Assembly (NCBI RefSeq): GCF_900141745.1
Contig: NZ_FSRM01000001.1
Coordinates: forward strand, 186,001-250,000
Length of the DNA: 64,000 nucleotides
Direction: 5' to 3'
Source of the DNA: Paraburkholderia phenazinium
GTDB lineage: Bacteria > Pseudomonadota > Gammaproteobacteria > Burkholderiales > Burkholderiaceae
Shown here: positions 47,394 to 55,382 of the stretch, in pieces
Numbering within the stretch: the stretch's first letter is position 1
Layout of the letters: the number at the start of each line of letters is the position of its first letter
Notes under the pieces: generated by a model
What the model was told of the DNA's origin: nothing
Seen by the model: the letters and a program-made list of their open reading frames with translations, nothing else
Database searches by the model: none
Made by a program: the position numbers and the translations under genes

Positions 47394-48179
47394 ATGAACC
47401 GTATGCCGTCGCTTTTCCTGTCCCACGGCGCGCCAACGTTGCCGATCGACCCTTCGATGCCGTCTGCCGAGTTCGGCACGCTGTCGGCCCAGTTGCCTCG
47501 TCCGGAGGCCATCCTGATGCTGTCGGCCCACTGGGGCACCGCTCAACCGCTGGCGAGCACCGCTGAGCATCCAGAGACAATCCACGATTTCTACGGCTTT
47601 CCGCGTCAGTTATACGAGATCCAGTACCCCGCGCCGGGCGCGCCGGATATCGCACGACGCGCCGCCGCGCTGCTCAATGAACACGGCCTGCTCGCCGATA
47701 CGCAGCTGCACGGCCTCGATCACGGTGCCTGGGTACCGATGCTGCTGATGTTTCCGAACGCCGACGTCCCGGTGGCGCAGTTGTCGATCCAGCCGCACAT
47801 GGACGCCACCCACCACTTCCGACTCGGCCGCGCGCTGCGGGCGCTGAGGGACGAGGGCGTGATGGTGACCGGCTCCGGCCAGATCACGCACAATCTGCGC
47901 GCCGCCGATTTCTCCGCGCGCCCGGAAGACGCTGATCCGCGCGTGACCGAATTCACCGACTGGTTCGAAACGAAGCTGGCCGGGCACGATATCGACGCGC
48001 TGCTCGACTATCGCCGCCAGGCACCGCACGCCGCGTACATGCACCCAACCGACGAGCACCTGTTGCCGGTATTCGCTGCGCTCGGCGCGGCAGACGACGA
48101 CTACACGCTCGCCATCCAGTCGCTCGGGACGTTCCAGAAGTCGCTGGCGATGACGAACTACGTGTTCGGCACGGCGTAA
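47394..48179 (+). CDS. DODA-type extradiol aromatic ring-opening dioxygenase
   Basis: A 261-residue class III extradiol dioxygenase-like protein of the 4,5-DOPA dioxygenase (YgiD) family. Metal and catalytic His blocks are SLFLSHGAPTL, ILMLSAHWGTAQPL, GLDHGAWVPMLLMFP and the C-terminal AAYMHPTDEHLLPVF. The natural substrate is unclear. The stop lies inside a 22-bp tandem repeat (48167-48210). Confidence 0.85.
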   Translation: MNRMPSLFLSHGAPTLPIDPSMPSAEFGTLSAQLPRPEAILMLSAHWGTAQPLASTAEHPETIHDFYGFPRQLYEIQYPAPGAPDIARRAAALLNEHGLLADTQLHGLDHGAWVPMLLMFPNADVPVAQLSIQPHMDATHHFRLGRALRALRDEGVMVTGSGQITHNLRAADFSARPEDADPRVTEFTDWFETKLAGHDIDALLDYRRQAPHAAYMHPTDEHLLPVFAALGAADDDYTLAIQSLGTFQKSLAMTNYVFGTA

Positions 48180-48210
48180 GCGTCAATGCGGCACGGCGTA
48201 AGCGTCGATG
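48167..48210 (+). repeat. 22-bp tandem repeat at the 3' end of the DODA gene
   Basis: Units 48167-48188 and 48189-48210 share 21 of 22 bases (CGGCACGGCGTAAGCGTCRATG, R at position 19). The first unit holds the stop TAA, so the second lies just after the gene. It looks like a recent slippage duplication. Confidence 0.8.
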
Positions 48211-48236
48211 CGCCGCGCCGGCCACGCCGAATAGTA

Positions 48237-48339
48237 AAAGCCCGTCAGAGGAGACTCAGCTATCCGGACTACAACGGTGTCGGGCTTTTGGGCTAATTAG
48301 CGCTGAGACCCGCGTCCTAGAGGGATTGCGGGTCTTTTT
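48237..48339 (+). terminator. Terminator hairpins after the DODA gene
   Basis: Two stems lie in tandem. AAAAGCCCG (48237-48245) pairs with CGGGCTTTT (48281-48289) around a 35-nt loop. AGACCCGC (48306-48313) pairs with GCGGGTCT (48328-48335) and is followed by a T-run (48335-48339). The second is a good intrinsic terminator. Confidence 0.75.
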
Positions 48340-48703
48340 CTTGTCGGCAATATCGGGCTGGGCGACCGCCGTTCGACGCAAATTGCCTCGCAATCAATGG
48401 CTTGCTGTGCATCAGATCCAAGACAATTGCTTCCTTAAAATGAAGCAATTATGAGAAATTTGATGCCATATAGTGAAGCGTATCGGCACCCCGTGCTTTC
48501 GCATGGCCAAGGCCCGTATAGGCTTTCAATGCGCCTAAAAAAGCGAGCCTCCGAAGAGGCTCGCAGTAATCGCCAACCAAGCCTGCCCGTTCGCCAACAC
48601 CTCTGTGGTACGGGCAGGAAACTCAGGCGACTTTTTTGTCCCGAAACCCCGGAGCCAGCAATACAGCCGCGGCATCCGGGCCAGGATCAGGCAGCGCGGA
48701 CGA
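48340..48703. other. Convergent spacer DODA gene / permease
   Basis: No supported gene. An AT-rich patch contains a perfect 9-bp inverted repeat, AATTGCTTC (48425-48433) with GAAGCAATT (48442-48450) around an 8-nt loop. A 169-residue frame starting at 48451 is Arg-rich and overlaps the permease terminator, so I reject it. Confidence 0.45.
48537..48564 (-). terminator. Intrinsic terminator of the amino acid permease
   Basis: GCGAGCCTC (48543-48551) and GAGGCTCGC (48556-48564) form a perfect 9-bp stem with tetraloop TTCG on the minus strand, followed by six T (complement of 48537-48542). It lies about 140 nt beyond the permease stop. Confidence 0.85.
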
Positions 48704-50299
48704 TCAATGCGCGCCCATCCCTTCGAGCACTTCGTCGTGGACGTCGCGCTCATCAAGGTAGTCGGTGCGATAACCGGTGTGCACGCCCCAGTAATAGAAA
48801 ATCAGCGCGAAAACGATCACCGTCAGCATGTCCCAGCCATACGGCAGAACGTCGTGACCGCCAAACTGCTTGCTGCCGATCAGCGAAAGCACCGCCATCA
48901 CCGGCAGGTACGCCACCAGCCACCATGCCGCCTTCAGATCGCGCTCGTAGCCGCTGAAGCCTGACTTCGCCTGGAAGTAGAAGTACACCGGCAGAGCGAC
49001 GATCATCAGCAGGATGATTTCGCCGGTCAGCGGCCACTTCGCCCAGTACAGCACCAGCGATGCGCAAACGAACGCAAACGGCGCAATGATCTTCATGCCC
49101 GGGATATGCAGCGGACGATCCAGATCCGTCGCCGCGCGGCGCAGTGCCATCAGACTGATCGGGCCCGTCAGGTACGAAATCACGGTCGCAACCGAAATCA
49201 CTGCCGCGAGCGAACTCCAGCCGCGGAAGAAGAACAGGAAGATGAACGAAACCAGCAGGTTGAACCACATCGCCTGACGCGGCACGCCGTAGATAGGGTG
49301 CACGTTGCCGAACATCTTCGGCATCGTGTTGTTGCGCTCCATGGCGTAGATCATGCGGCTCGTGGTCGCCATATAGGTCGTACCTGTGCCGCTCGGGCTG
49401 ACGAACGCATCGACGTACAGCAGGAACGCCAGCCAGTTGAGGTTTAGTGCAAGCGCCAGTTCAGCGAAAGGCGACGCGAAGCTGAAGTGGCTCCAGCCCT
49501 TCATCACGTCAGCCGGGTTCACTGCACCGATATAGGCAATCTGCAGCAGCACATAGATCACCAGTGCCAGCAGGATCGAACCGATCACCGCGAACGGCAC
49601 GCTCTTCGCCGGGTTGCGCGCTTCACCCGCGAGGTTGATCGGGCTCTGGAAGCCGTTGAACGCGAACACGATACCGCTCGTCGCCACCGCCGTGAACACT
49701 GCCGACCAGCCATACGGCGCAAACGTGCTCGCCTCGCCGAAGTTCTCATGATGGAAACCTGCCGCCATCAGACCAGCGATCGTTGCCGCCGGAATCACGA
49801 ACTTGAAGATCGTGATTGTCGTATTAGCGCGTGCAAACAGCTTCACGCCCCAATAATTGAGCATGAAATAGATAATCACGAGGATCGCGGAGAGCAATAA
49901 CCCATTCGTGGTTAATGACCCATTCACGAACAATGCATGAGCCCATGGATATGGCCATGTGCTCATGTATTGAATCGACGCTTCGGCTTCGATTGGAATC
50001 ACCGACACGATCGCGATCCAGTTAGCCCATGCGCTAACAAAACCGACCAGCGCGCCGTGCGAATAGCGCGCGTAACGCACCATGCCGCCCGACTCCGGGA
50101 ACATCGCGCCGAGTTCAGCATAGGTGAGTGCGATCGCCAGAATCACCACCGCGCCGATTATCCAGGCGCAGATCGCTGCGGGGCCTGCAATTTTTGCCGC
50201 CTTCCACGCACCGAACAGCCAGCCCGATCCGATGATCGAGCCCAGGCCGGTCAGCATCAGCGCGAACGGGCCAATGTTCCGTTGAATAGAACTTTTCAC
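48704..50299 (-). CDS. APC-family amino acid permease
   Basis: A 531-residue inner-membrane transporter with about twelve helices. The N-terminal LTGLGSIIGSGWLFGAWKAAKIAGPAA carries the conserved GSG substrate loop of APC transporters. NGFQSPINLAGEARNPAKSVPFAV is the helix-6 region, with SRMIYAMERNNTMPKMFG in the following part. The C-terminus is acidic and cytoplasmic. The substrate cannot be told. Two inverted repeats and a TATAAG box lie upstream. Confidence 0.85.
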   Translation of the reverse strand: MKSSIQRNIGPFALMLTGLGSIIGSGWLFGAWKAAKIAGPAAICAWIIGAVVILAIALTYAELGAMFPESGGMVRYARYSHGALVGFVSAWANWIAIVSVIPIEAEASIQYMSTWPYPWAHALFVNGSLTTNGLLLSAILVIIYFMLNYWGVKLFARANTTITIFKFVIPAATIAGLMAAGFHHENFGEASTFAPYGWSAVFTAVATSGIVFAFNGFQSPINLAGEARNPAKSVPFAVIGSILLALVIYVLLQIAYIGAVNPADVMKGWSHFSFASPFAELALALNLNWLAFLLYVDAFVSPSGTGTTYMATTSRMIYAMERNNTMPKMFGNVHPIYGVPRQAMWFNLLVSFIFLFFFRGWSSLAAVISVATVISYLTGPISLMALRRAATDLDRPLHIPGMKIIAPFAFVCASLVLYWAKWPLTGEIILLMIVALPVYFYFQAKSGFSGYERDLKAAWWLVAYLPVMAVLSLIGSKQFGGHDVLPYGWDMLTVIVFALIFYYWGVHTGYRTDYLDERDVHDEVLEGMGAH

Positions 50300-50607
50300 G
50301 TCTTCTCCTATTGTCGACCAGAGTTGGCGCTGAAGCGCCTACTCTGGCCCCATGCGAATGCGGTCAGGTCAAAACATGTCGGCACCGCGGCAATGCTTTG
50401 ACGCTGGAGACGGGGTGACGGGCATGATGGGCGCAGGCTTATACCTGGGATCAGGTGCAACCCTGGCGCGGCGCGTAGTTTAACGGTTGCACCGAAAGAA
50501 TGCAGGCGAAGCTAGGGTTATCCCTAGCGAGAAATTAAGGGGAACGCAAGTTTCGTAAGCGCCCGTCGCGCCTGGCCCTAAAACCTTGTAAAGATGTGCT
50601 GAGAGTG
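50300..50607. promoter_or_regulatory. Divergent control region permease / cold-shock gene
   Basis: Leftward: TATAAG on the minus strand (50438-50443) could be the permease -10. A 9-bp inverted repeat, GGTGCAACC (50454-50462) and GGTTGCACC (50485-50493), brackets its -35 region. Further right, GCTAGGG-TTAT-CCCTAGC (50511-50528) is a perfect 7-bp palindrome with a 4-bp centre. No ORF is supported. The rightward promoter is listed separately. Confidence 0.45.
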
Positions 50608-50636
50608 TTGACCTTCTCTCGAAATCGCCGTATAAC
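50608..50636 (+). promoter_or_regulatory. Sigma70 promoter of the cold-shock gene
   Basis: TTGACC (50608-50613) and TATAAC (50631-50636) are spaced by exactly 17 bp. The predicted start at about 50643 gives a 5' leader of about 140 nt, the type of long leader that acts as a thermosensor in cspA-like mRNAs. Confidence 0.7.
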
Positions 50637-50783
50637 GTTCGGGCAGGATTTCAAGCGGCGAGTGAATTGGTCTTTCGTAGTTCGCCCATCAACGGTACTC
50701 CGGTTGGTCCCATTACCCCCTTCCTTGATTTTCATGCACCCAACGGGCTTCGGCCTTATTTACCATCTTTAGGAACAAGTAAT

Positions 50784-50987
50784 ATGGAAACCGGTACCGT
50801 CAAGTGGTTCAATGACGCAAAGGGCTTCGGCTTCATCACTCCCGACGGCGGCGGTGAAGATCTGTTCGCGCATTTCTCGGAAATCCGCACGGAAGGCTTC
50901 AAGACGCTGCAAGAAAACCAAAAGGTTACGTTTGAAGTGAAGACGGGCCCGAAGGGCAAGCAAGCAGCTAACATCAAGCCGGTGTAA
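50784..50987 (+). CDS. Cold-shock protein (CspA family)
   Basis: A 67-residue OB-fold nucleic-acid-binding protein. RNP1 is [11 protein letters not shown] and RNP2 is DLFAHFSEI. It acts as an RNA chaperone. I chose ATG 50784 ([14 protein letters not shown]), with AGGAACAAGTAAT upstream, because it is the exact family start; an in-frame start at 50667 is not plausible. Many paralogues exist in Burkholderiales, so I give no gene number. Confidence 0.94.
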   Translation: METGTVKWFNDAKGFGFITPDGGGEDLFAHFSEIRTEGFKTLQENQKVTFEVKTGPKGKQAANIKPV

Positions 50988-51013
50988 GCGCACGCTTCCT
51001 TCTGGACGCAAAG

Positions 51014-51042
51014 AAAAAACCCCGCCAAGGCGGGGTTTTTTT
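51014..51042. terminator. Bidirectional terminator between csp and the Hsp70-like gene
   Basis: An A6 run, CCCCGC-CAAG-GCGGGG stem (51020-51035), then seven T. The symmetry serves both the cold-shock gene (plus) and the Hsp70-like gene (minus). Confidence 0.9.
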
Positions 51043-51075
51043 ACGTCTGTCGGAAATACACGTGACGGCCGGCGT

Positions 51076-52326
51076 TTATCCGAATAGCCGCCGCGCGTGA
51101 ATGCCAAGGCCCGTCGCCACGCTAGCGAGGCGATCGCCGAATACCGGCCGGGCGTCCGGAAAGGCCGCGGACAGCGCGCTGGACAGAAATGCCAAACCCG
51201 TTGAACCGCCGGTGAAATAAATCGCGCCGACGTTGCGCGGCGCCACGCCGGCCGCCTGCACGGTATCGCGCGCGGCCTGCACGATACGCAGCGTCTCGTC
51301 GTGCCCCGCCTTGATGAGCTGCGTTTCGTCGAAGGCGAGGCGCAGGTCGTCTTCCACCAGTTCCAGATCGATCATCGTCTCGCCGCCGGCTGCGACGCCG
51401 ATCTTCGCCTCTTCCGCGTGCGCCGCCAAGGCATGCCCCAGCCGCCGGTCGACGACCCGCGTGAGGCGGTCATGGTGCTTCACGTCGGTGAACAGGTGCC
51501 GCATCAGCGTCAGTTCGCTGACCCGCTTGGGCCCGTAGACGGTGTTGATCAGGTGCCACGTGGCAAGGTCGAAGTAAATGCGGTTCGGAATCTCGCGTCC
51601 TTCCGGATCGAGCGTCTGATAACCCAGTTCGCGCAGAATAGTGGCAAGTTCGACACGGCGGTCGAAGTCCGTGCCCGCCACGTGCACGCCGTGATGCGCC
51701 AGCACGTCGTCCTTGCGTTCGACCCGCTTCATGCGATCCGGTCCGACCCGTACCAGCGAGAAGTCGGACGTGCCCCCGCCGATGTCGGCGACCAGCACGA
51801 GCCCCTCTTCGGCCAGATGCGACTCATAATCGAACGCCGCGGCGATCGGCTCGTACTGGAAATGAATCTCCCGCAGGCCCACCGAACGCGCCGCCGCCTC
51901 CAGTTGCTGTTGCGCAAGCTGGTCGGCGCGCGGATCATCGTCGACGAAGAACACCGGGCGGCCCAGCACCGCGCGGCTGATTGAGCTACCGGCGCTGGCT
52001 TCCGCGGAGCGCTTCAGGTGATCGACGAAGATCGCGATGACCTCGGTGTATTTGATCGCCGAGCCGTCGCCGAGGTCGGTCGAGTTTTCCGCCAGCGCCG
52101 AGCCGAGAATGCTTTTCATCGAGCGCATCAGGCGGCCGTCGAAGCCGTCTATATACGCTTCGAGCGCTGCGCGGCCGAAATCGCGCGTGTTTTCGTCCGT
52201 ATTGAAGAACACTGCAGTGGGCAGCGTCGTGTAGGCACCTTCGACCGGCGCAAGCCTCAGCGCCGCGCCGTCGGGCACGGCGACGGCCGAATTCGATGTG
52301 CCAAAGTCAATCGCGCAATAGGTCAT
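51076..52326 (-). CDS. Hsp70-family protein, YegD-like
   Basis: A 416-residue actin-fold ATPase. Phosphate-1 is YCAIDFGTSNSAVAV, phosphate-2 VADIGGGTSDFSLVRVG, and the adenosine motif IYFTGGSTGLAFL. It is the ATPase domain alone, with no C-terminal substrate-binding domain, as in E. coli YegD. The function is unknown; a specialised chaperone is suggested by analogy. It is convergent with the cold-shock gene. Confidence 0.85.
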   Translation of the reverse strand: MTYCAIDFGTSNSAVAVPDGAALRLAPVEGAYTTLPTAVFFNTDENTRDFGRAALEAYIDGFDGRLMRSMKSILGSALAENSTDLGDGSAIKYTEVIAIFVDHLKRSAEASAGSSISRAVLGRPVFFVDDDPRADQLAQQQLEAAARSVGLREIHFQYEPIAAAFDYESHLAEEGLVLVADIGGGTSDFSLVRVGPDRMKRVERKDDVLAHHGVHVAGTDFDRRVELATILRELGYQTLDPEGREIPNRIYFDLATWHLINTVYGPKRVSELTLMRHLFTDVKHHDRLTRVVDRRLGHALAAHAEEAKIGVAAGGETMIDLELVEDDLRLAFDETQLIKAGHDETLRIVQAARDTVQAAGVAPRNVGAIYFTGGSTGLAFLSSALSAAFPDARPVFGDRLASVATGLGIHARRLFG

Positions 52327-52497
52327 GGCAGTAAATCGCCGCTCACGGCTGGCGCGGACAGAAAGTGGACCGGCTTTGTATCACGAAAGCGCGGCGGGTA
52401 TCAACCGGGTCCCTACGGACGGGTTCAACGGAACGGAAATTGCTCATTGGCGAAGGATACGCCATTCAAATTACCCCATACGTGGAGACTTGCCGCA

Positions 52498-53970
52498 ATG
52501 ACCGAGCCTGTCAGCGCCGCAGTGCAGGAAAAACCGCGCAACGTGATCGAAACCGATCTGCCGTCCCGCCTCGATCGTCTGCCTTGGGGTCAGTTTCATT
52601 CCCTGATCGTGGTCGCGTTGGGCATCACCTGGCTGCTCGACGGGCTCGAAGTGACGCTGGCCGGCGCCGTCGCCAGCGCGCTGAAGACAAGTCCAACGCT
52701 GCACTTTACCAATAGCGACGTGGGCCTGGCCGGAAGTGCCTATATCGCGGGCGCCGTGCTCGGTGCGCTCGGCTTCGGCTGGCTCACCGACCGGCTCGGC
52801 CGGCGCAAGCTGTTCTTCATCACGCTCGCGCTGTATCTGACAGCTACCGCGGCCACTGCGCTGTCGTGGAATCTGGTGAGCTTCCTGTTGTTTCGCTTTC
52901 TGACTGGTGCGGGAATCGGCGGCGAATACACGGCGATCAATTCGACGATCCAGGAATTCACGCCGGCGCGTGTACGCGGCTGGACTGACCTCGGCATCAA
53001 CGGGACATTCTGGGTGGGCGCGGGAATCGGCGCGGCCGGCTCGCTCGTGTTGCTCGATCCGCATCTGCTACCCGCCGACTGGGGCTGGCGCGCGTGCTTT
53101 TTAATCGGCGCGGTGCTCGCGCTCGCGATTCTGCCGATGCGCGTCTGGGTGCCGGAAAGCCCGCGCTGGCTGCTCACACACGGTGAAGCGCCGGAAGCCA
53201 CTACGATCGTCGAGAACATCGAAGCGCGCTTCCGCCGCGCCGGACATCCGCCGATGGACGAGCCGCTCACCCGCTTGCGTCTGCGCACGCGTGACCACAC
53301 GCCGCTCGGCGAAGTCTTCCACGCGCTCTTTACGGTGCATCGGCGCCGCGCGCTGGTGGGCCTTTCGTTGATGACCGCGCAGGCGTTTTTCTACAACGCG
53401 ATCTTCTTCACCTATGCGCTCGTGCTCACGGATTTCTATCACGTACCGGGCGATCATATCGGCTGGTATCTGCTGCCGTTTGCGCTCGGAAATTTTCTCG
53501 GACCGCTGCTGCTGGGGCGCCTGTTCGATGTGATCGGCCGCCGCAAGATGATTTTCACGACGTATGCGCTCTCGGGCATTTTGCTGACGCTCAGCGGCTA
53601 TCTGTTCGAACACAACCTTCTCACTGTCACCACGCAGACGATTGCGTGGATGGTGATTTTCTTCTTCGCTTCCGCGGCAGCGAGCTCGGCTTATCTGACG
53701 GTGAGCGAATCGTTTCCGCTGGAAATTCGCGCATTGGCCATTGCCGTGTTCTACGCATTCGGCACGGCGCTAGGCGGCGTTGCCGGGCCGGCATTCTTCG
53801 GACGACTGATCGATACGCATCAGCGCAGCGCGGTGTTTACCGGCTATCTGGTCGGCTCGGCACTGATGATCGGCGCAGCGGTGGTGGCCGCGATCTGGGG
53901 CGTCGATGCGGAGCGCAAGTCGCTCGAAAACGTGGCCACTCCGTTGTCGGCGGTGACAGACACCGAGTGA
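52498..53970 (+). CDS. MFS transporter, sugar/metabolite:H+ symporter type
   Basis: A 490-residue protein with twelve predicted helices. LDGLEVTLAGAV in helix 1, the loop motif GWLTDRLGRRKLFFITLAL, and FLLFRFLTGAGIGGEYTAINSTIQEF fit the sugar porter/AAHS-like families. I chose ATG 52498 (MTEPVSAAVQEK). A longer frame to 52018 would run antisense through the Hsp70-like gene, so I reject it. The substrate is unknown. Confidence 0.82.
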   Translation: MTEPVSAAVQEKPRNVIETDLPSRLDRLPWGQFHSLIVVALGITWLLDGLEVTLAGAVASALKTSPTLHFTNSDVGLAGSAYIAGAVLGALGFGWLTDRLGRRKLFFITLALYLTATAATALSWNLVSFLLFRFLTGAGIGGEYTAINSTIQEFTPARVRGWTDLGINGTFWVGAGIGAAGSLVLLDPHLLPADWGWRACFLIGAVLALAILPMRVWVPESPRWLLTHGEAPEATTIVENIEARFRRAGHPPMDEPLTRLRLRTRDHTPLGEVFHALFTVHRRRALVGLSLMTAQAFFYNAIFFTYALVLTDFYHVPGDHIGWYLLPFALGNFLGPLLLGRLFDVIGRRKMIFTTYALSGILLTLSGYLFEHNLLTVTTQTIAWMVIFFFASAAASSAYLTVSESFPLEIRALAIAVFYAFGTALGGVAGPAFFGRLIDTHQRSAVFTGYLVGSALMIGAAVVAAIWGVDAERKSLENVATPLSAVTDTE

Positions 53971-54285
53971 GCGCGGTGCCTCGCAACACGAACACCCACT
54001 GTCCCGCACATAAGGACAGTGCATTGCCGGTCTCGCCAGTATTCGCGATCCACCATTACAGATACTGTTCAACCATGCGCTCGCTGAGTCCGCGCTGGCT
54101 CAACGGTCGCTCCAGGACCGGCTTGTCTCCCTCGCGGTTCCCCGACCAGCAGAGGCCGGTCCTGCTTCACCAGCGCGCCACGCGCGCTGGTGCTTTTTCT
54201 TTCAACGGCACGCGGCGGCCTCAACGGCAGCATTGAATGCCGCGGGTCGACCGCAATCATTCTTTCGCACTTAAAGGACCGTCCG
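53971..54285 (+). promoter_or_regulatory. Leader region of the H-NS-like gene
   Basis: This 315-bp stretch has no supported ORF. It holds two RNA hairpins: CAGGACCGGC (54113-54122) with GCCGGTCCTG (54155-54164), and an intrinsic terminator directly after. A GATACT box (54061-54066) could be a -10, but no good -35 is seen. The structure suggests a terminated leader or small RNA. Confidence 0.5.
54168..54198 (+). terminator. Intrinsic terminator upstream of the H-NS-like gene
   Basis: CACCAGCGCGC (54168-54178) and GCGCGCTGGTG (54182-54192) form a perfect 11-bp stem with loop CAC, followed by CTTTTTCTTT. It is 88 nt before the H-NS-like start codon and about 200 nt after the MFS stop. Confidence 0.8.
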
Positions 54286-54600
54286 ATGGTGTCTTACCAG
54301 GAGCTGCTCAGGCAGCGCCTCCAGCTCGAAGCCGATATTGCCGCTGCGCGTGCAGCGGAGCGGCGAGCCGTCATCGCACAAATTCGCCGGTTGATGTGCG
54401 AGTACCGGCTCACCACGCGCGATGTATTGCCTGCGCGCGCAAGCCGGCGCGCGCGCCCGCAGCAAGGCCCAGAGCTCTATCAGGACCCGGTAAGCGGCGC
54501 ACTCTGGTCGGGACGCGGCCGGCCGCCGCGTTGGCTGCAAGGCAAGGAGCGCGATCTATACCGCGTGAGCGGCGGGTCGGGCGAAACTGTGTCCGAATGA
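54286..54600 (+). CDS. H-NS-family histone-like DNA-binding protein
   Basis: A 104-residue nucleoid protein. The N-terminal helix (SYQELLRQRLQLEADIAAARAAE) is the coiled-coil oligomerisation part. The C-terminal domain carries YQDPVSGALWSGRGRPPRWL, with the AT-hook-like GRGRPPRWL that enters the minor groove. Such proteins silence AT-rich or acquired DNA. I chose ATG 54286 (MVSYQELL), preceded by AAAGGACCGTCCG. Confidence 0.88.
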   Translation: MVSYQELLRQRLQLEADIAAARAAERRAVIAQIRRLMCEYRLTTRDVLPARASRRARPQQGPELYQDPVSGALWSGRGRPPRWLQGKERDLYRVSGGSGETVSE

Positions 54601-54630
54601 AAAAACGCGCGGTCTTGCGGACCGCGCGTT
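54600..54630 (-). terminator. Terminator of the nitroreductase gene
   Basis: AACGCGCGGTC (54604-54614) and GACCGCGCGTT (54620-54630) form a perfect 11-bp stem. On the minus strand it is followed by a run of T (complement of 54600-54605). It overlaps the last base of the H-NS-like stop codon and may also end that transcript. Confidence 0.8.
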
Positions 54631-54660
54631 CCCTGTCTTTCCGAGCAATTCTCCAGCGTC

Positions 54661-55254
54661 TTAGAACGCCTTCTTCCATGCACCGCTATATGCGATCTCG
54701 CCCAGCGGAAAACGCGTGCGTACCGACTTCTCGCGCTCGCGCAGCACCGGGTCGAGCTTCTCGACTTCGCCGAAGTGGCCAAGCGAAATCATCGCGATCA
54801 CCTCGACGTCGTCGGGGATCGCAAACGCCTTGCGGAATGCGTTGACGTCGAAACCGCTCATCTGGTGCGCAGCGAGACCTAGCGCGTGAGCCTGCAATAC
54901 CAGCGCCATCGCGGCCGCGCCCGCATCGTACGGAGCGCAACGGTTCACTTCACCCTTGTTGGTGAGCGTATGCGCGGTCACGGCGATCAGCACCGGCGCC
55001 GGCGCATTCCAGCCCTGATTGAACGGCACCAGCGTGGCGAAGGCGCGCTTGAACGAGACTTCATCGCTGCTGCGATCGAACACAATGAAACGCCACGGTT
55101 GGCCGTTGTACGACGAAGGCGCCCAGCGGGCCGCTTCAAGAACCGCATGCAGGTGCTCACGGCTGATCGGCTCGCTCGAATAGGCGCGCGGACTCCAGCG
55201 ACCTGCGATCAGTTCGTGAATGGGAACTGCGGTTGGGGCGGGTTTGTTGGTCAT
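54661..55254 (-). CDS. Nitroreductase-family protein
   Basis: A 197-residue FMN-dependent nitroreductase fold protein. FMN-binding blocks are RWSPRAYSSEPISREHL, EAARWAPSSYNGQPWRFIVFDR and, near the end, VEVIAMISLGHFG. It probably reduces nitro compounds or quinones with NAD(P)H; the natural substrate is unknown. Its terminator is shared with the end of the H-NS-like gene. Confidence 0.87.
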   Translation of the reverse strand: MTNKPAPTAVPIHELIAGRWSPRAYSSEPISREHLHAVLEAARWAPSSYNGQPWRFIVFDRSSDEVSFKRAFATLVPFNQGWNAPAPVLIAVTAHTLTNKGEVNRCAPYDAGAAAMALVLQAHALGLAAHQMSGFDVNAFRKAFAIPDDVEVIAMISLGHFGEVEKLDPVLREREKSVRTRFPLGEIAYSGAWKKAF

Positions 55255-55382
55255 GCGCTTCTCTCAGTCGAAATTCATGATCGACGGGCGGCTGCCCGGG
55301 GCACATAGAATAACCGGGCTTCGCCGTGAGCGCTTCAAAACGGACTGATAAAACGTATTCGAGAACGCGGTGGCCCCGACGC

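Noticed and set aside
48451..48957. A 169-residue ORF between the DODA gene and the permease
   Set aside because: It is extremely Arg/Ser/Pro-rich, runs through the permease terminator and then antisense into the permease.
52018..52497. An N-terminal extension of the MFS protein by 160 residues
   Set aside because: The extension is antisense to the Hsp70-like gene and has no transporter character; the family start is ATG 52498.
54064..54240. A small Arg-rich ORF in the H-NS leader starting near 54075
   Set aside because: It reads through the terminator stem and has shadow-like composition; the RNA structure explains the region better.
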